Source: AEGEAN-183 sp045563675
GTDB taxonomy: Bacteria; Pseudomonadota; Gammaproteobacteria; Magnimaribacterales; Magnimaribacteraceae
Assembly: GCA_045563675.1 (NCBI GenBank)
Contig: JBJLIX010000002.1
Span: 575,262 to 639,261, forward strand
Length of the DNA stretch: 64,000 nucleotides
Direction: 5' to 3'
Every line of letters starts with the position of its first letter. The stretch's first letter is position 1. The translations under genes were made by a program, and so were the position numbers. Under the pieces are notes generated by a model. The model was not told the DNA's origin. It did not search any database and saw only the letters and a program-made list of their open reading frames with translations. This document shows, piece by piece, positions 34,949-44,645 of this stretch.

Positions 34949-35917
34949 ATGAAAAAAATAAATCATCGCCAATCAGCAAAAAGAACTCTCAAGATTGAGG
35001 CAGAAGCTTTAACTAATCTCTCTGATAACCTAAATCATGATTTCACTAAATTATGTAATTATCTCTTGGCATGTAAAGGCAAAATAATTACTTTAGGTGT
35101 TGGAAAATCTGGCCATATAGCTCAAAAAATTTCAGCTACCCTAGCTAGCACAGGATCTCCATCATATTTTATTCATGCTACTGAAGCGCAGCATGGCGAT
35201 ATAGGGATAGTTTCAAAGAAGGATTCGGTGCTTCTAATCTCTCATTCAGGAGAATCTAAAGAAATTATTGATTTGATACCTTCTTTAAAAAAGATTGGAT
35301 GCAAGATTTTCTCATTTACAGGAAAAATGGATTCAACCATTGCCAAAAAAACCAATATAAATATTTCTACAGAAGTAGAAACAGAAGCTTGCCCATTAGA
35401 TTTAGCACCGACTTCAAGCACAACTGCAACATTAGCATTAGGAGATGCCTTGGCAATAGCTTTACTAGAAAGTAGAGAATTTAGCCCTAAAGACTTTGCT
35501 AAGTCCCATCCAGGAGGAAAGCTGGGCAAAAAACTTACGCTGACTGTTAAGGATATCATGCACAAGGACAAAGACTTCCCTAAAGTGAGGCCTACTGCAT
35601 TATTATCCAATGCTTTGTTAGAAATCTCCAAGAAAGGCTTAGGAATAGTAGCTGTAGTTTATAAGAAAAAACTTGAAGGGGTCTTTACAGATGGTGATTT
35701 AAGAAGATCTGTTGAATCAAAAATAGATTTACATAATACAAAGATTTCTTCAGTTATGTCTAAGAAAGCAAAAACTATTGAGGAAGAATCTCTAGCTATT
35801 CATGCAGCTAAAATTATGCAAGATAATCAAATCTACGTATTAATTGTTATGAACTCTAAAAGATCTCCAGTTGGAGTTATAAGGATGCATGACCTAATGC
35901 TCTCTGGCTTAGTCTAA
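34949..35917 (+). CDS. kdsD: arabinose 5-phosphate isomerase
   Basis: A 322-residue enzyme converting ribulose 5-phosphate to arabinose 5-phosphate, the KdsA substrate. N-terminal SIS domain (TLGVGKSGHIAQKISATLASTG, HGDIGIV, LLISHSGESKE, CPLDLAPTSSTTATLALGDALA), then SHPGGKLGKKL, then two CBS domains (about residues 195-320). The next gene is usually kdsC, the KDO-8-P phosphatase, but here lptC follows after 4 bases. Confidence 0.96.
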   Translation: MKKINHRQSAKRTLKIEAEALTNLSDNLNHDFTKLCNYLLACKGKIITLGVGKSGHIAQKISATLASTGSPSYFIHATEAQHGDIGIVSKKDSVLLISHSGESKEIIDLIPSLKKIGCKIFSFTGKMDSTIAKKTNINISTEVETEACPLDLAPTSSTTATLALGDALAIALLESREFSPKDFAKSHPGGKLGKKLTLTVKDIMHKDKDFPKVRPTALLSNALLEISKKGLGIVAVVYKKKLEGVFTDGDLRRSVESKIDLHNTKISSVMSKKAKTIEEESLAIHAAKIMQDNQIYVLIVMNSKRSPVGVIRMHDLMLSGLV

Positions 35918-35921
35918 TAAA

Positions 35922-36653
35922 GTGACAAGAAAATCAACCCTCGTTGTCAGTGTCTTATTTATTATATTCCTGGTATTTTTCTTAAGTAGAGAAATCTCTC
36001 CTAAGCAATTTAATAAGAATGATTTAGATTCTAATATTTCTTTAGATCAACCTATTTGGAAAGTAAATCAAACTGATTCAACGGTTAGTTACAATATATC
36101 TGCTAATCGAGCCTTCCAAAATAGAACCGATAAAAAATTTATATTGAAAAAAGTGATTATAGAAGAATTACTAAATTCACAGGTTAATTCATCTATACAA
36201 TCAAATAATGCTTTAATGGATCTAGACCTTAAAAATTTAATCCTGTCAGAAAAAGTACATCTAAACTTAAGCTTAGATGGTAAAGAATTAGACTTATTTA
36301 CAAATGAAGTTATCTTTGACTTGATGCAAAAGGAAATAAACTCTAATCAAAAAATTAAATTAAAAATGCATTTGTTTGATTTAGAAAGTGAGGGACTCCT
36401 AATTAAGAATAGTGAGTACAAAAACAAAGAGATCTTTCTTACTAAAGCATTTTTTAGCCAAATTGAAGGGGAAGAGACCGTATATGGTAAAGCAGATTTA
36501 ATTATTCATAAATTTCCCTCTGATGTATTAATTCTTAAAGGGTCAGCAGAAGTAAAATTTAATTCATCTACACTAATAGGGGACGAAATACAGTTTAACT
36601 ATAAAACTAAAACTATAATAAAATCAAAGAACTCAAAATTTATTAAGTCCTAA
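35922..36653 (+). CDS. lptC: LPS export protein LptC, apparently fused to the C-terminal part of LptA
   Basis: A 243-residue protein (E. coli LptC is 191). Residues about 6-21 form a membrane anchor. Residues about 40-180 fit LptC (TVSYNISANRAFQ, LDLKNLILSEKVHLNL, LFTNEVIFDL, LESEGLLIKNSEYKNKEIFL). Residues about 181-240 resemble the last module of LptA: IEG, then DVLILKGSAEVKFNSSTLIG and DEIQFNYKTK, corresponding to the VEG, VVLTGNAYL, SNIKGDKITY pattern of E. coli LptA. LptC receives LPS from LptB2FG and passes it to the LptA bridge. No separate lptA lies between this gene and lptB. GTG start. The fusion is my reading from motif comparison, not an alignment score. Confidence 0.78.
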   Translation: MTRKSTLVVSVLFIIFLVFFLSREISPKQFNKNDLDSNISLDQPIWKVNQTDSTVSYNISANRAFQNRTDKKFILKKVIIEELLNSQVNSSIQSNNALMDLDLKNLILSEKVHLNLSLDGKELDLFTNEVIFDLMQKEINSNQKIKLKMHLFDLESEGLLIKNSEYKNKEIFLTKAFFSQIEGEETVYGKADLIIHKFPSDVLILKGSAEVKFNSSTLIGDEIQFNYKTKTIIKSKNSKFIKS

Positions 36654-36654
36654 G

Positions 36655-37371
36655 ATGATATTAAAAGCACAACATATATCAAAAAAATACTCCAATAGAC
36701 TAGTAGTAGATAATCTATCAATAAGCATTGAAGAAGGTCAAATAGTAGGTCTGTTGGGACCAAATGGAGCAGGAAAAACTACTTTTTTCTATATTATTGC
36801 TGGAATACTAAATTCTGACTCAGGAAAGGTCTTTATTAACGAAAAAGAAATAACTAACCAAAAAGTAGCTCAGAGGGCCCAAAGAGGTATAGCTTATCTT
36901 CCTCAAGAACCTTCTATATTTAGGAGGCTAACTGTAAAAGAAAATTTAATGGCTGCTCTTGAACAAAGAAAAGATTTGCAAAGTCCAGAAAGAGCCAAAG
37001 AGTTAATGCACTTAACAGAAGAATTCTACTTAAAGCCTTTTTTAGATACAAAGGCTTTAAAACTATCTGGTGGGGAAAGAAGAAGGGTAGAAATAGCAAG
37101 AGCATTAGCTTCAAAACCAGTCTTTCTTCTCTTAGATGAACCTTTTGCTGGAATAGATCCTATTGCTGTTTCTGAGTTAAAGAAAACTTTGTCTAGATTA
37201 AAGGAGAGAGGCATAGGGGTACTTATAAGTGACCATAATGTGAGGGAGGCAATGAATATTTGCGACAAAGTTCTAATAATGAATCAAGGAAAAAATATTG
37301 CTGAAGGGCTTCCAAAAGATATAAAGGAAAATGATTTAGTTAAAGAAGTATATCTAGGCAAGGATTATTAG
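36655..37371 (+). CDS. lptB: LPS export ABC transporter ATP-binding protein
   Basis: A 238-residue ABC ATPase. Walker A GLLGPNGAGKTTFFYII, Q-loop in YLPQEPSIF, signature LSGGERRRVEIARALA, Walker B VFLLLDEPFAGIDP, and switch His in ISDHNVREAM. The YLPQEPSIFRRLTVKENLMA region is typical of LptB. It powers LPS extraction with LptF and LptG, which are usually encoded elsewhere. It starts one base after the lptC stop and ends 3 bases before rpoN. Confidence 0.97.
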   Translation: MILKAQHISKKYSNRLVVDNLSISIEEGQIVGLLGPNGAGKTTFFYIIAGILNSDSGKVFINEKEITNQKVAQRAQRGIAYLPQEPSIFRRLTVKENLMAALEQRKDLQSPERAKELMHLTEEFYLKPFLDTKALKLSGGERRRVEIARALASKPVFLLLDEPFAGIDPIAVSELKKTLSRLKERGIGVLISDHNVREAMNICDKVLIMNQGKNIAEGLPKDIKENDLVKEVYLGKDY

Positions 37372-37374
37372 GGA

Positions 37375-38661
37375 GTGAAACAGACCACTAAACAGATAAA
37401 TAGACAATCCTTAGTCTTAACACCTATTCTACAAAATAAAATAAAACTCTTATCGCTTTCAGGCTATGAAATTAGGCTTAGACTCAAACAGGAAATAGAA
37501 GACCACTGCGACAAGGAGCAAGAAGATAGGGATTTTTCTTTTTTCAAAGATATTCTAAAGTTAGACAGCTATAGTAAAAGCCTTTCTTCTGGGCTTAATC
37601 TACAAAAAGAATACTTATTAGCTGATGCTAATGATTTAAGACAGAATCTTTTAGAACAACTATTTATGTTAAACCTAAAGGACCATGAATTATTGATAGG
37701 TGAATATTTAATCGATTCAATTGATAGCAATGGCAGATTAGATCAAGGAATCAATTTCTATGATATATGCAAATTAGTTAAAGATGATTTAAATAAGGAA
37801 ATAGCAAAGCTAGATATTAAAAAAGTACTGACTAAAATTCAAAATCTTGATCCTGTGGGTTGCGGTTATATAACTATTACAGAATCCCTGTTGATTCAAG
37901 CTGACCATATAGATGTGAATGAAAAAGAAAAAGACCATTTAAAAGACCTATTAAAAAAGATTGAGTCTGATCAAATTAAGATAAATGAAATAAATAGGAA
38001 AGATAAAAAACTAATAAAAAAACTCAAGTTCAATCCCGGTCAAGCTTTTGTAGGGGAATTGGGGAGTTACATACATCCAGATCTAATAGTTCTAGAAAAA
38101 AAAGGCATATGGAAAGTTTCTCTAAATGACGAATTTTTAATTAACTCTCTAACAGAAAGAATAGAATTTTCAGTTCAAGATAAAAAAGGGAAAGAAGAAA
38201 CTCTCTCTTTTCTAAAAGGCCTTGAAAGAAGACATCAAGTTCTGGTTCAAGTTGGTGATTTTATTATAAAAAAACAGCAAGATTCTCTTATAAAAGAAGA
38301 AGATTTGTTACCCTTATCAATAAAAGAGATATCTGCTTCTTTGAATATGAGCGAATCTTCTGTCTCTAGAATAGTGCAATCTAAATACCTTCAACTTCCA
38401 GGTAAAGTGATCCCACTGTCTTCTCTTTTACAAAAGAAAGTTAATATAGATAATAAAAATAAAATAGAAATATCACCAAATAAATTGATAAAAATGATCA
38501 GAGAGATTGTCTTCTCTGAAGAGAAATCAAGCCCATTCAGTGATGAAGATATAAAGCTGATTTTAAGAGAGAAATTTAAAATAAAAATAGCCAGAAGAAC
38601 AGTTACTAAATATAGAAAAGAAGCAAATATAATGACTTCAAAACAAAGGCTTATTTTATAA
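37375..38661 (+). CDS. rpoN: RNA polymerase sigma-54 factor
   Basis: A 428-residue sigma-54 (E. coli 477). Region I resembles LVLTPILQNKIKLLSLSGYE; the core-binding region contains LDPVGCGYITITESLLIQ; the DNA-binding part has LSIKEISASLNMSESSVSRIV (helix-turn-helix) and the RpoN box as ARRTVTKYRKEA. The acidic region II is short. GTG start. In E. coli hpf and ptsN follow; here a convergent yhdP begins 5 bases later. No AAA+ enhancer-binding activator is in the window. Confidence 0.93.
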   Translation: MKQTTKQINRQSLVLTPILQNKIKLLSLSGYEIRLRLKQEIEDHCDKEQEDRDFSFFKDILKLDSYSKSLSSGLNLQKEYLLADANDLRQNLLEQLFMLNLKDHELLIGEYLIDSIDSNGRLDQGINFYDICKLVKDDLNKEIAKLDIKKVLTKIQNLDPVGCGYITITESLLIQADHIDVNEKEKDHLKDLLKKIESDQIKINEINRKDKKLIKKLKFNPGQAFVGELGSYIHPDLIVLEKKGIWKVSLNDEFLINSLTERIEFSVQDKKGKEETLSFLKGLERRHQVLVQVGDFIIKKQQDSLIKEEDLLPLSIKEISASLNMSESSVSRIVQSKYLQLPGKVIPLSSLLQKKVNIDNKNKIEISPNKLIKMIREIVFSEEKSSPFSDEDIKLILREKFKIKIARRTVTKYRKEANIMTSKQRLIL

Positions 38662-38666
38662 AATTA

Positions 38667-40295
38667 CTATTCAAACCATTCTATAAATTCAGTTTTAGGA
38701 TTATTCAAAGTACCTTTAATTCTCCATTTCCCACTGCTCAATTTATTTAAAGGTTTTTTAAAAGCCTTGCCTGCAATATAAACCATTCCTGCAGTCAAAG
38801 GGCCTCCCAGAAGAAGGGCATAGGCTGGTAAATATTCTCTCAATGGAAGTGTCATAATTAACTCACAAGACAAATCTCTTATATTTCCATCGGGTGCCCT
38901 TTTTAAATTACCACTCCAAGAATACTGCCCTGAGCTGCTTTTAAACACTATTGGGGTATTGATTAAAATACCTTCTGCATCAACAATAATAGCCCCTTGT
39001 AAACTATCAGCGTAAAACCCCGCTTTAAATTTTTCTCTAAATTGGAGATTAGTAATATCTCCTAAAGTATTAGAAACATTAAATAAAGAAATTATTTTCA
39101 ATAAATCTGAAACAGAATTCTCTGTATCTACTTTCTTAATTATTATATCTTTTATATTAAATGAGATTTCTCCTCTAATATTATTAACCTCTATATCATC
39201 TGGAAATCCATCCCATACAAGGTCGGCTTTAAGATTGGCCTTACCAGCTTTAAAATTATCATCATCTTTAGATTCATTGAGGTTTTCCAAAGATTTGGAT
39301 AAGTTATTTGTTATCAAATTTGTTTTTAAAGAACTGATAATCTTGTCGCCTGTTTTATAAATAGATAGAGAAGAACTCTCTAAATCATTTATTTCAATTT
39401 TTAATAGCTCGCTTTTCCCTCTAACTCTGTCAAATATAACCTCATTTTTTTTACTTCTGATAATAAAATCCCAATTACCTAGGTTACTTGAACCCAAAGA
39501 CAAGTTATCTACATAAAAGTAAAGAGGTATTCTCAGGTTCGCCAATAAATATGAGAAAAGCTCATTAGAAGAACCCATGTTATTTTTAGGTAGCTTTAAA
39601 TAAGAAAGGTTGATATCTAAACCTTTTTGTAAAGGACTCTTGATGTTTATAGATCCAGATAAATCTGGGGATTTTGCATTGATACTCAATCCCTCTTTAG
39701 TATTTCTTAAAGAGAAGGAAATATTAGGGAAAGATAATGGACCTAGTCTGGCATTATCAACCTTAAGGTCTTTTATAGTTATTAATGTTTTTTTTTGATC
39801 TTTTGAGGAACCATAAAAAAGGTAAAAATATTCAGATATATTTACTTCCTTTAAAGACCCTCTAATTTCTAAATCAACAACACTAAAAGAAGTTCTGTCT
39901 AAAAGAAAATCTAAAAAGAAATTTTTTTTTGTATCAAACTGAAGTTTATTTATTTGTATAGAATTTCCTTCTAGCTTTATTTTCACAAAACTATCTAGCC
40001 TAAGAAGATCTAAAAAATTAACATGAGCTGTTATTTTATTTGCCTGAAAACTGGTCTCTCCTTCAAGCTCATTTATTCTTAAATTATCTAAGAAATAACT
40101 ATTCTCTACTAAAGACCTGTCTATATTCATAGAACCTAGATCTAAATCATAGCCAATTTGTTCCAGAGCAAAAGAAAAAATTAATCTAGAAGATTTATCA
40201 TAAGAAATTGCTATGAAAGCTGAAGCAATTGTCAGCATAATGATAAAACTGACAAGAAAAGAATACTTTAAAAAATTTTTTAATATAGATCTCAC
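38667..40295 (-). CDS. yhdP: YhdP-like AsmA-family protein, half length
   Basis: A 542-residue protein with one N-terminal membrane helix (about residues 8-29) followed by beta-rich repeats typical of AsmA-like bridge proteins. The C terminus LREYLPAYALLLGGPLTAGM, then KLSSGKWRIKGTLNNPKTEF, matches the end of YhdP (LP...ALAGGLPAAAGVF ... VKGSWDDPKVEF). YhdP proteins normally have about 1270 residues. AsmA-like proteins are implicated in moving phospholipids to the outer membrane. It follows mreD by 20 bases; the usual intervening maf and rng genes are missing. GTG start. Confidence 0.8.
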   Translation of the reverse strand: MRSILKNFLKYSFLVSFIIMLTIASAFIAISYDKSSRLIFSFALEQIGYDLDLGSMNIDRSLVENSYFLDNLRINELEGETSFQANKITAHVNFLDLLRLDSFVKIKLEGNSIQINKLQFDTKKNFFLDFLLDRTSFSVVDLEIRGSLKEVNISEYFYLFYGSSKDQKKTLITIKDLKVDNARLGPLSFPNISFSLRNTKEGLSINAKSPDLSGSINIKSPLQKGLDINLSYLKLPKNNMGSSNELFSYLLANLRIPLYFYVDNLSLGSSNLGNWDFIIRSKKNEVIFDRVRGKSELLKIEINDLESSSLSIYKTGDKIISSLKTNLITNNLSKSLENLNESKDDDNFKAGKANLKADLVWDGFPDDIEVNNIRGEISFNIKDIIIKKVDTENSVSDLLKIISLFNVSNTLGDITNLQFREKFKAGFYADSLQGAIIVDAEGILINTPIVFKSSSGQYSWSGNLKRAPDGNIRDLSCELIMTLPLREYLPAYALLLGGPLTAGMVYIAGKAFKKPLNKLSSGKWRIKGTLNNPKTEFIEWFE

Positions 40296-40315
40296 TTTGG
40301 TCTAAAGAAATTTAT

Positions 40316-40822
40316 TTAAGTTTTTATACATCTTCTTCTATAAGCTCTTAAAAGAAAGAATATTAAAGGCCAAGACAGCGAGTTTAAAAGGGAATACCAA
40401 AGGGATGATATTACATAGTCTTTATCTGCTAGAGTTAATGAATTGGGATTTATATCATTAAAATCAATAGCTAGTAATATTTTAATAGAAAAGAAGACTA
40501 AAAAAATTACCAAACACTGTTGAATAAATGTAAAAGGTCTAAATTGATAGAAGTATCTTTGAGAAAAGTAAGAAATTATTAATAAAATTAAGGGGTACAT
40601 CCCCAACAATGTTCCATTTATAAGATCTAAAAGAAATCCAAAAACTAATACAAAAAGCAAATTTATCTTCTCTGGAAGAGCAATGTTCCAGTAAATAAAG
40701 CATAAAATTAAAAGCGCGGGTTTAATTTCATTTATGGATATAGGAAATGAAAACAAATCAATTATTAAAAAAATAATTAAGCTTAATGAAATGAATAAAT
40801 TATCTCTTAAAGGCTTGGACAT
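40316..40822 (-). CDS. mreD: rod shape-determining protein MreD
   Basis: A 168-residue very hydrophobic protein with about five membrane helices, containing FGFLLDLINGTLLGMYPLIL, the MreD signature. It acts with MreB and MreC in the elongasome. It overlaps neither neighbour; mreC ends 8 bases upstream. Confidence 0.92.
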   Translation of the reverse strand: MSKPLRDNLFISLSLIIFLIIDLFSFPISINEIKPALLILCFIYWNIALPEKINLLFVLVFGFLLDLINGTLLGMYPLILLIISYFSQRYFYQFRPFTFIQQCLVIFLVFFSIKILLAIDFNDINPNSLTLADKDYVISSLWYSLLNSLSWPLIFFLLRAYRRRCIKT

Positions 40823-40830
40823 AACTTAAA

Positions 40831-41685
40831 TCATTTAGTAAAGACAAGAAAATATTCTTGCCCTTTTGGGAGGTCTAATAAATCGACCTCTATAGTTAAA
40901 TAGTCATTATCTGGTGATTCTTTAATTGAAGAAATAGTTCCTACTAGATGATTTTGAGGAAATAATTCTCCTAAACCAGAAGAATACAATTTTTCACCTG
41001 ATTCAAAAGATGCAGTCTTTTTGATGTTAATCAAAGACCCTTTCCTTCCAATTCCCTGCCCTTTAAGAATACCATGGAGTCTGTTTTTAGAGGATATAAC
41101 AGGAATAAGAAATTCAGGATGATAAGATAGAGCAACTTCTATATTATTTATCCCTAAAGAAGTTATCTTGCCTATAATCCCTTGCTTAGATAAAACAGCC
41201 TGATTAGTTTGAATTAATGAGTTTGGGTCCTCAACTTCAATTACTAAAATTGGCTTCATTGGATTTAAAGACAAGTGTCTCTTTTGCCCCAAGAGATAAG
41301 CACTCTCATCTATTTTAGTGCTCTCCCATAAAAGCTGGAGTTCTTGATTTCTTTTAGTTAAGTCTTCAATTTGTGAAGTTATTAAAGTTAGTTTATTTAA
41401 TCTTTTCTTATATTCTTCAAGCTCTTTCTTTAAATCTTGATTACTTTTTCGCAACTCTATCATTTTCCGTAAGACCCTAGAGGGCGCTTCTACAATTAAA
41501 TATAGAGGGGCAATAATGTCATGAGCAAAACCTCTTACATACTTTGAAGTTTGATATCTACTATCTATAAGTATTAAAAGAATGCATATTAAAAAAGCAA
41601 GAATAAATTTAGTAGGGCTAATTGGCCTTACAGCAAATATAGCTTCACTAGTAATTTTTGAAACTTTATGATCATCAGCTCTCAC
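40831..41685 (-). CDS. mreC: rod shape-determining protein MreC
   Basis: A 284-residue bitopic protein: short cytoplasmic N terminus, a membrane helix at about residues 27-42, a coiled coil (about 65-120), then the beta-barrel domains with GIIGKITSLGINNIEVAL, GILKGQG and SSGLGELFPQNHLVGTI. It links MreB to the periplasmic elongation enzymes. Length is shorter than E. coli (367) but common in the family. Confidence 0.95.
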   Translation of the reverse strand: MRADDHKVSKITSEAIFAVRPISPTKFILAFLICILLILIDSRYQTSKYVRGFAHDIIAPLYLIVEAPSRVLRKMIELRKSNQDLKKELEEYKKRLNKLTLITSQIEDLTKRNQELQLLWESTKIDESAYLLGQKRHLSLNPMKPILVIEVEDPNSLIQTNQAVLSKQGIIGKITSLGINNIEVALSYHPEFLIPVISSKNRLHGILKGQGIGRKGSLINIKKTASFESGEKLYSSGLGELFPQNHLVGTISSIKESPDNDYLTIEVDLLDLPKGQEYFLVFTK

Positions 41686-41730
41686 GAACTAGATGATACA
41701 AAGCAAATGAAATAAAGAGAAATCTTTTTT

Positions 41731-42768
41731 TTATTCAGTAGAAAGGAGATCAATGTCATATTTATCCATAATTTCTAGAGCCCTTCCCCCTCCTCTTGCA
41801 ACACAAGTAAGAGGATCTTCTGCAATTATAACTGGAACACCTGTTTGGCTAGATATCAAGACATCTAACTCTCTAAGCATAGCCCCTCCCCCAGTTAAGA
41901 CTATTCCTCTTTCTGAAATGTCTGCACTTAATTCTGGTGGTGAGGATTCAAGAGCAGATCTTATAGACTGAACAATTGAAGAAAGAGGTTCCAGCATTGC
42001 GTCATAGATTTGTTTGCTTTCCATAGTAAAAGTAACGGGTGTCCCTTCAGCTAAATTTCTACCTCTAACTTCCATTTCCAGATTTTTTGCATCAGGAGAT
42101 GCAGCTCCAATTTCATGCTTTATTCTTTCTGCTGTAGCATCCCCTACTAATACACCTTGATTTCTTCTGACGTAAGAAATGACTGATTCATCTAACCTAT
42201 CCCCACCAACCTTAAGAGAATTTGAATAAACAACACCATTTAAAGCAAGAATTGCTATTTCAGTTGTTCCACCACCAATATCAACTACCATTGATCCGCT
42301 AGCTTCTTCAACAGGTAATCCAGCCCCTATAGCAGCTGCCATAGGCTCTTCTATAAGACGAACTTCTCTAGCACCGGCTTTTAAAACTGATTCCCTAATA
42401 GCTCTTCTCTCGACTTGAGTGGACTGACACGGAACACAAACTAATATTCTTGGGCTAGGACGAATATAGCTATCTTCGTGAACAGCTTGAATAAAATGCT
42501 TTAACATCTCTTCAGTAACCTGAAAGTCGGCTATAACACCATCTTTAAGAGGTCTAATAGCTGCAATATTTCCTGGAGTCCTACCAAGCATCTTTTTAGC
42601 CTCTAAACCAACTGCTACAACAGTCCTTTGGCCTGCTACTGTTTTAATAGCAACGACAGAAGGTTCATCAAGGATTATTCCCTTATCTCTAACGTAAACA
42701 AGGGTATTTGCGGTACCTAAATCTATGGAGAGATCGTTAGAAAATAATCCCTTTAAGCGTTTTAACAT
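41731..42768 (-). CDS. mreB: rod shape-determining actin homologue MreB
   Basis: A 345-residue bacterial actin. Phosphate loops LSIDLGTANTLVYV and MVVDIGGGTTEIAIL, plus GIVLTGGGAMLRELD. Other conserved parts: EPSVVAIKT, MLGRTPGNIAAIRPLKDGVIADF and EEPMAAAIGAGLPV. It organises lateral wall synthesis. Position divergent from gatC is the same as in Pseudomonas. Confidence 0.98.
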   Translation of the reverse strand: MLKRLKGLFSNDLSIDLGTANTLVYVRDKGIILDEPSVVAIKTVAGQRTVVAVGLEAKKMLGRTPGNIAAIRPLKDGVIADFQVTEEMLKHFIQAVHEDSYIRPSPRILVCVPCQSTQVERRAIRESVLKAGAREVRLIEEPMAAAIGAGLPVEEASGSMVVDIGGGTTEIAILALNGVVYSNSLKVGGDRLDESVISYVRRNQGVLVGDATAERIKHEIGAASPDAKNLEMEVRGRNLAEGTPVTFTMESKQIYDAMLEPLSSIVQSIRSALESSPPELSADISERGIVLTGGGAMLRELDVLISSQTGVPVIIAEDPLTCVARGGGRALEIMDKYDIDLLSTE

Positions 42769-42883
42769 TAATTACCTTGAGCGTTTAGTAAAAAAAGAGA
42801 GTTACTCTAGCAATTGCTTAGTTTTAGAGCAAGGAACAATGTGATACATTGCCTCCTTTTTTCAGCTTATACTATCAATTCAA

Positions 42884-43180
42884 ATGTCTCTTAAAGATAA
42901 AGATCTAGAACAAATAGCTTATCTAGCTAGAATTAATATTGAAAAATCAAAATTTCCCTCATTAAAGGGAGAGCTAGAAAGCATACTGAGCTTAGTAGCT
43001 AGTATGAACTCTGTAGACACTAAATCTATTAAACCTCTCTCACATCCTTTAGATCTTTCACAACCTTTGAGGGAAGATAAGGTAACAGAAGAAAACGATA
43101 GAGAAAATTTACAAAGTAATGCTCCGTCAAAAGAAAAAGGTCTATTTTTAGTTCCTAAGGTATTAGAAGACGAAGATTAA
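42884..43180 (+). CDS. gatC: Asp/Glu-tRNA amidotransferase subunit C
   Basis: A 98-residue protein with the GatC pattern: IAYLARINIEKSKFPSLKGE, LSLVASMNSVDTKSIKPLSH, LREDKV and a C-terminal GLFLVPKVLE. It stabilises GatA and GatB. A start codon 115 bases from the divergent mreB leaves a shared promoter region. One base precedes gatA. Confidence 0.95.
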   Translation: MSLKDKDLEQIAYLARINIEKSKFPSLKGELESILSLVASMNSVDTKSIKPLSHPLDLSQPLREDKVTEENDRENLQSNAPSKEKGLFLVPKVLEDED

Positions 43181-43181
43181 A

Positions 43182-44645
43182 ATGTCAGAATTCTACAAAC
43201 TATCTATAAAAGAGAAATTAGAAGGTCTAAAAAGTGGAAGCTTTTCAAGCTTGGAGATAACCAATAGTTATTTGGAAAGAATTAAGTCTTTAGATAATAA
43301 AATTAATAGTTTTATTACCCTAACTGAGAGTGAGGCAATTGAAAGTGCTAAAGAATCTGATAAGAGATATAAAAACAAAGAAAACTTACCTCTTGATGGA
43401 ATTCCAATAGCACATAAAGACATATTCTGCACAAAAGGAGTTCTAACTACATGCGGATCAAAAATGTTAGAAAATTTCTTATCTCCATATTCTTCAACTG
43501 TAACCAGGAAATTTGAAGAGAGTGGATCTATAGTTTTAGGAAAGACTAATATGGATGAATTTGCGATGGGATCATCTAATGAAACTAGCTTTTTTGGGCC
43601 AGTAATGAATCCCTGGAAATTAAACCACGTCCCTGGGGGGTCTTCAGGAGGTTCAGCAGCATGTGTTTCAGCTGGGTTTGCATCAGGAGCTACTGCTACA
43701 GACACTGGCGGTTCAATAAGACAACCAGCTGCCCTTTGTGGCTTAACGGGCATTAAACCAACTTATGGAAGAGTTTCAAGATACGGAATGATCGCCTTCG
43801 CTTCTAGTCTCGACCAAGCAGGAGTATTAACAAAGAATGCTGAAGATGCTGCTTATATGCTTTCTGTAATGTCAGGACATGACTCAAAAGATTCAACGAG
43901 CTTAAATGTAGAAGTCCCAGATTATACAAAGGAAATAGAGCAGGATATAAAGGGGATGAAAATAGGATTACCTAAACAATTCTTTTCTATGAGCTTACCT
44001 TCCTACGTTGAAAAGAGCATTGAAGAATCTCTAAAGGTTTTTAAAAAACTTGGAGTGGAAATAAAAGACATAGATCTCCCTCATATTGATTTATCTTTAC
44101 CTGTTTATTATGTAATAGCACCTGCTGAGTGCTCCGCTAACCTATCAAGGTATGATGGGGTTAAGTTTGGATATAGATGTGAGGATCCAAAGAATTTGGA
44201 AGATCTATATATGAGAACTAGAGAAGAAGGTTTTGGTTCTGAAGTTAAAAGAAGAATCTTAATTGGTACTTATGCTTTATCTGCAGGCTACTATGATGCT
44301 TATTATTTAAAAGCTCAAAAATGTAGAAGACTTATAGCTGAAGATTTTAAGAAAGCGTTTAAGGATGTTGACCTAATACTTTCTCCCACTGCACCTGACA
44401 CAGCTTTTTCATTAGGTGAAAAATCTACAGATCCAGTTGAGATGTATAAACAAGATATCTTTACAATACCTGCAAATCTAGCTGGGCTTCCAGGTATCTC
44501 TATTCCTTGTGGTATAAATGATGGTTTGCCATTAGGACTTCAATTAGTTTCTAATAATATAGAAGAAAGTAAACTTTTACGTGCATCTCATCAGTTTCAA
44601 CTCAACACAGACTGGCATCTTGCCTGGCCAGAAATGGGGTCATGA
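43182..44645 (+). CDS. gatA: Asp/Glu-tRNA amidotransferase subunit A
   Basis: A 487-residue amidase. The Ser-cis-Ser-Lys catalytic system is visible: Lys in PIAHKDIFC, VPGGSSGGSAACVSAG, and DTGGSIRQPAALCG. It releases ammonia from glutamine for GatB. Its stop overlaps the gatB start (ATGA). Confidence 0.97.
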   Translation: MSEFYKLSIKEKLEGLKSGSFSSLEITNSYLERIKSLDNKINSFITLTESEAIESAKESDKRYKNKENLPLDGIPIAHKDIFCTKGVLTTCGSKMLENFLSPYSSTVTRKFEESGSIVLGKTNMDEFAMGSSNETSFFGPVMNPWKLNHVPGGSSGGSAACVSAGFASGATATDTGGSIRQPAALCGLTGIKPTYGRVSRYGMIAFASSLDQAGVLTKNAEDAAYMLSVMSGHDSKDSTSLNVEVPDYTKEIEQDIKGMKIGLPKQFFSMSLPSYVEKSIEESLKVFKKLGVEIKDIDLPHIDLSLPVYYVIAPAECSANLSRYDGVKFGYRCEDPKNLEDLYMRTREEGFGSEVKRRILIGTYALSAGYYDAYYLKAQKCRRLIAEDFKKAFKDVDLILSPTAPDTAFSLGEKSTDPVEMYKQDIFTIPANLAGLPGISIPCGINDGLPLGLQLVSNNIEESKLLRASHQFQLNTDWHLAWPEMGS

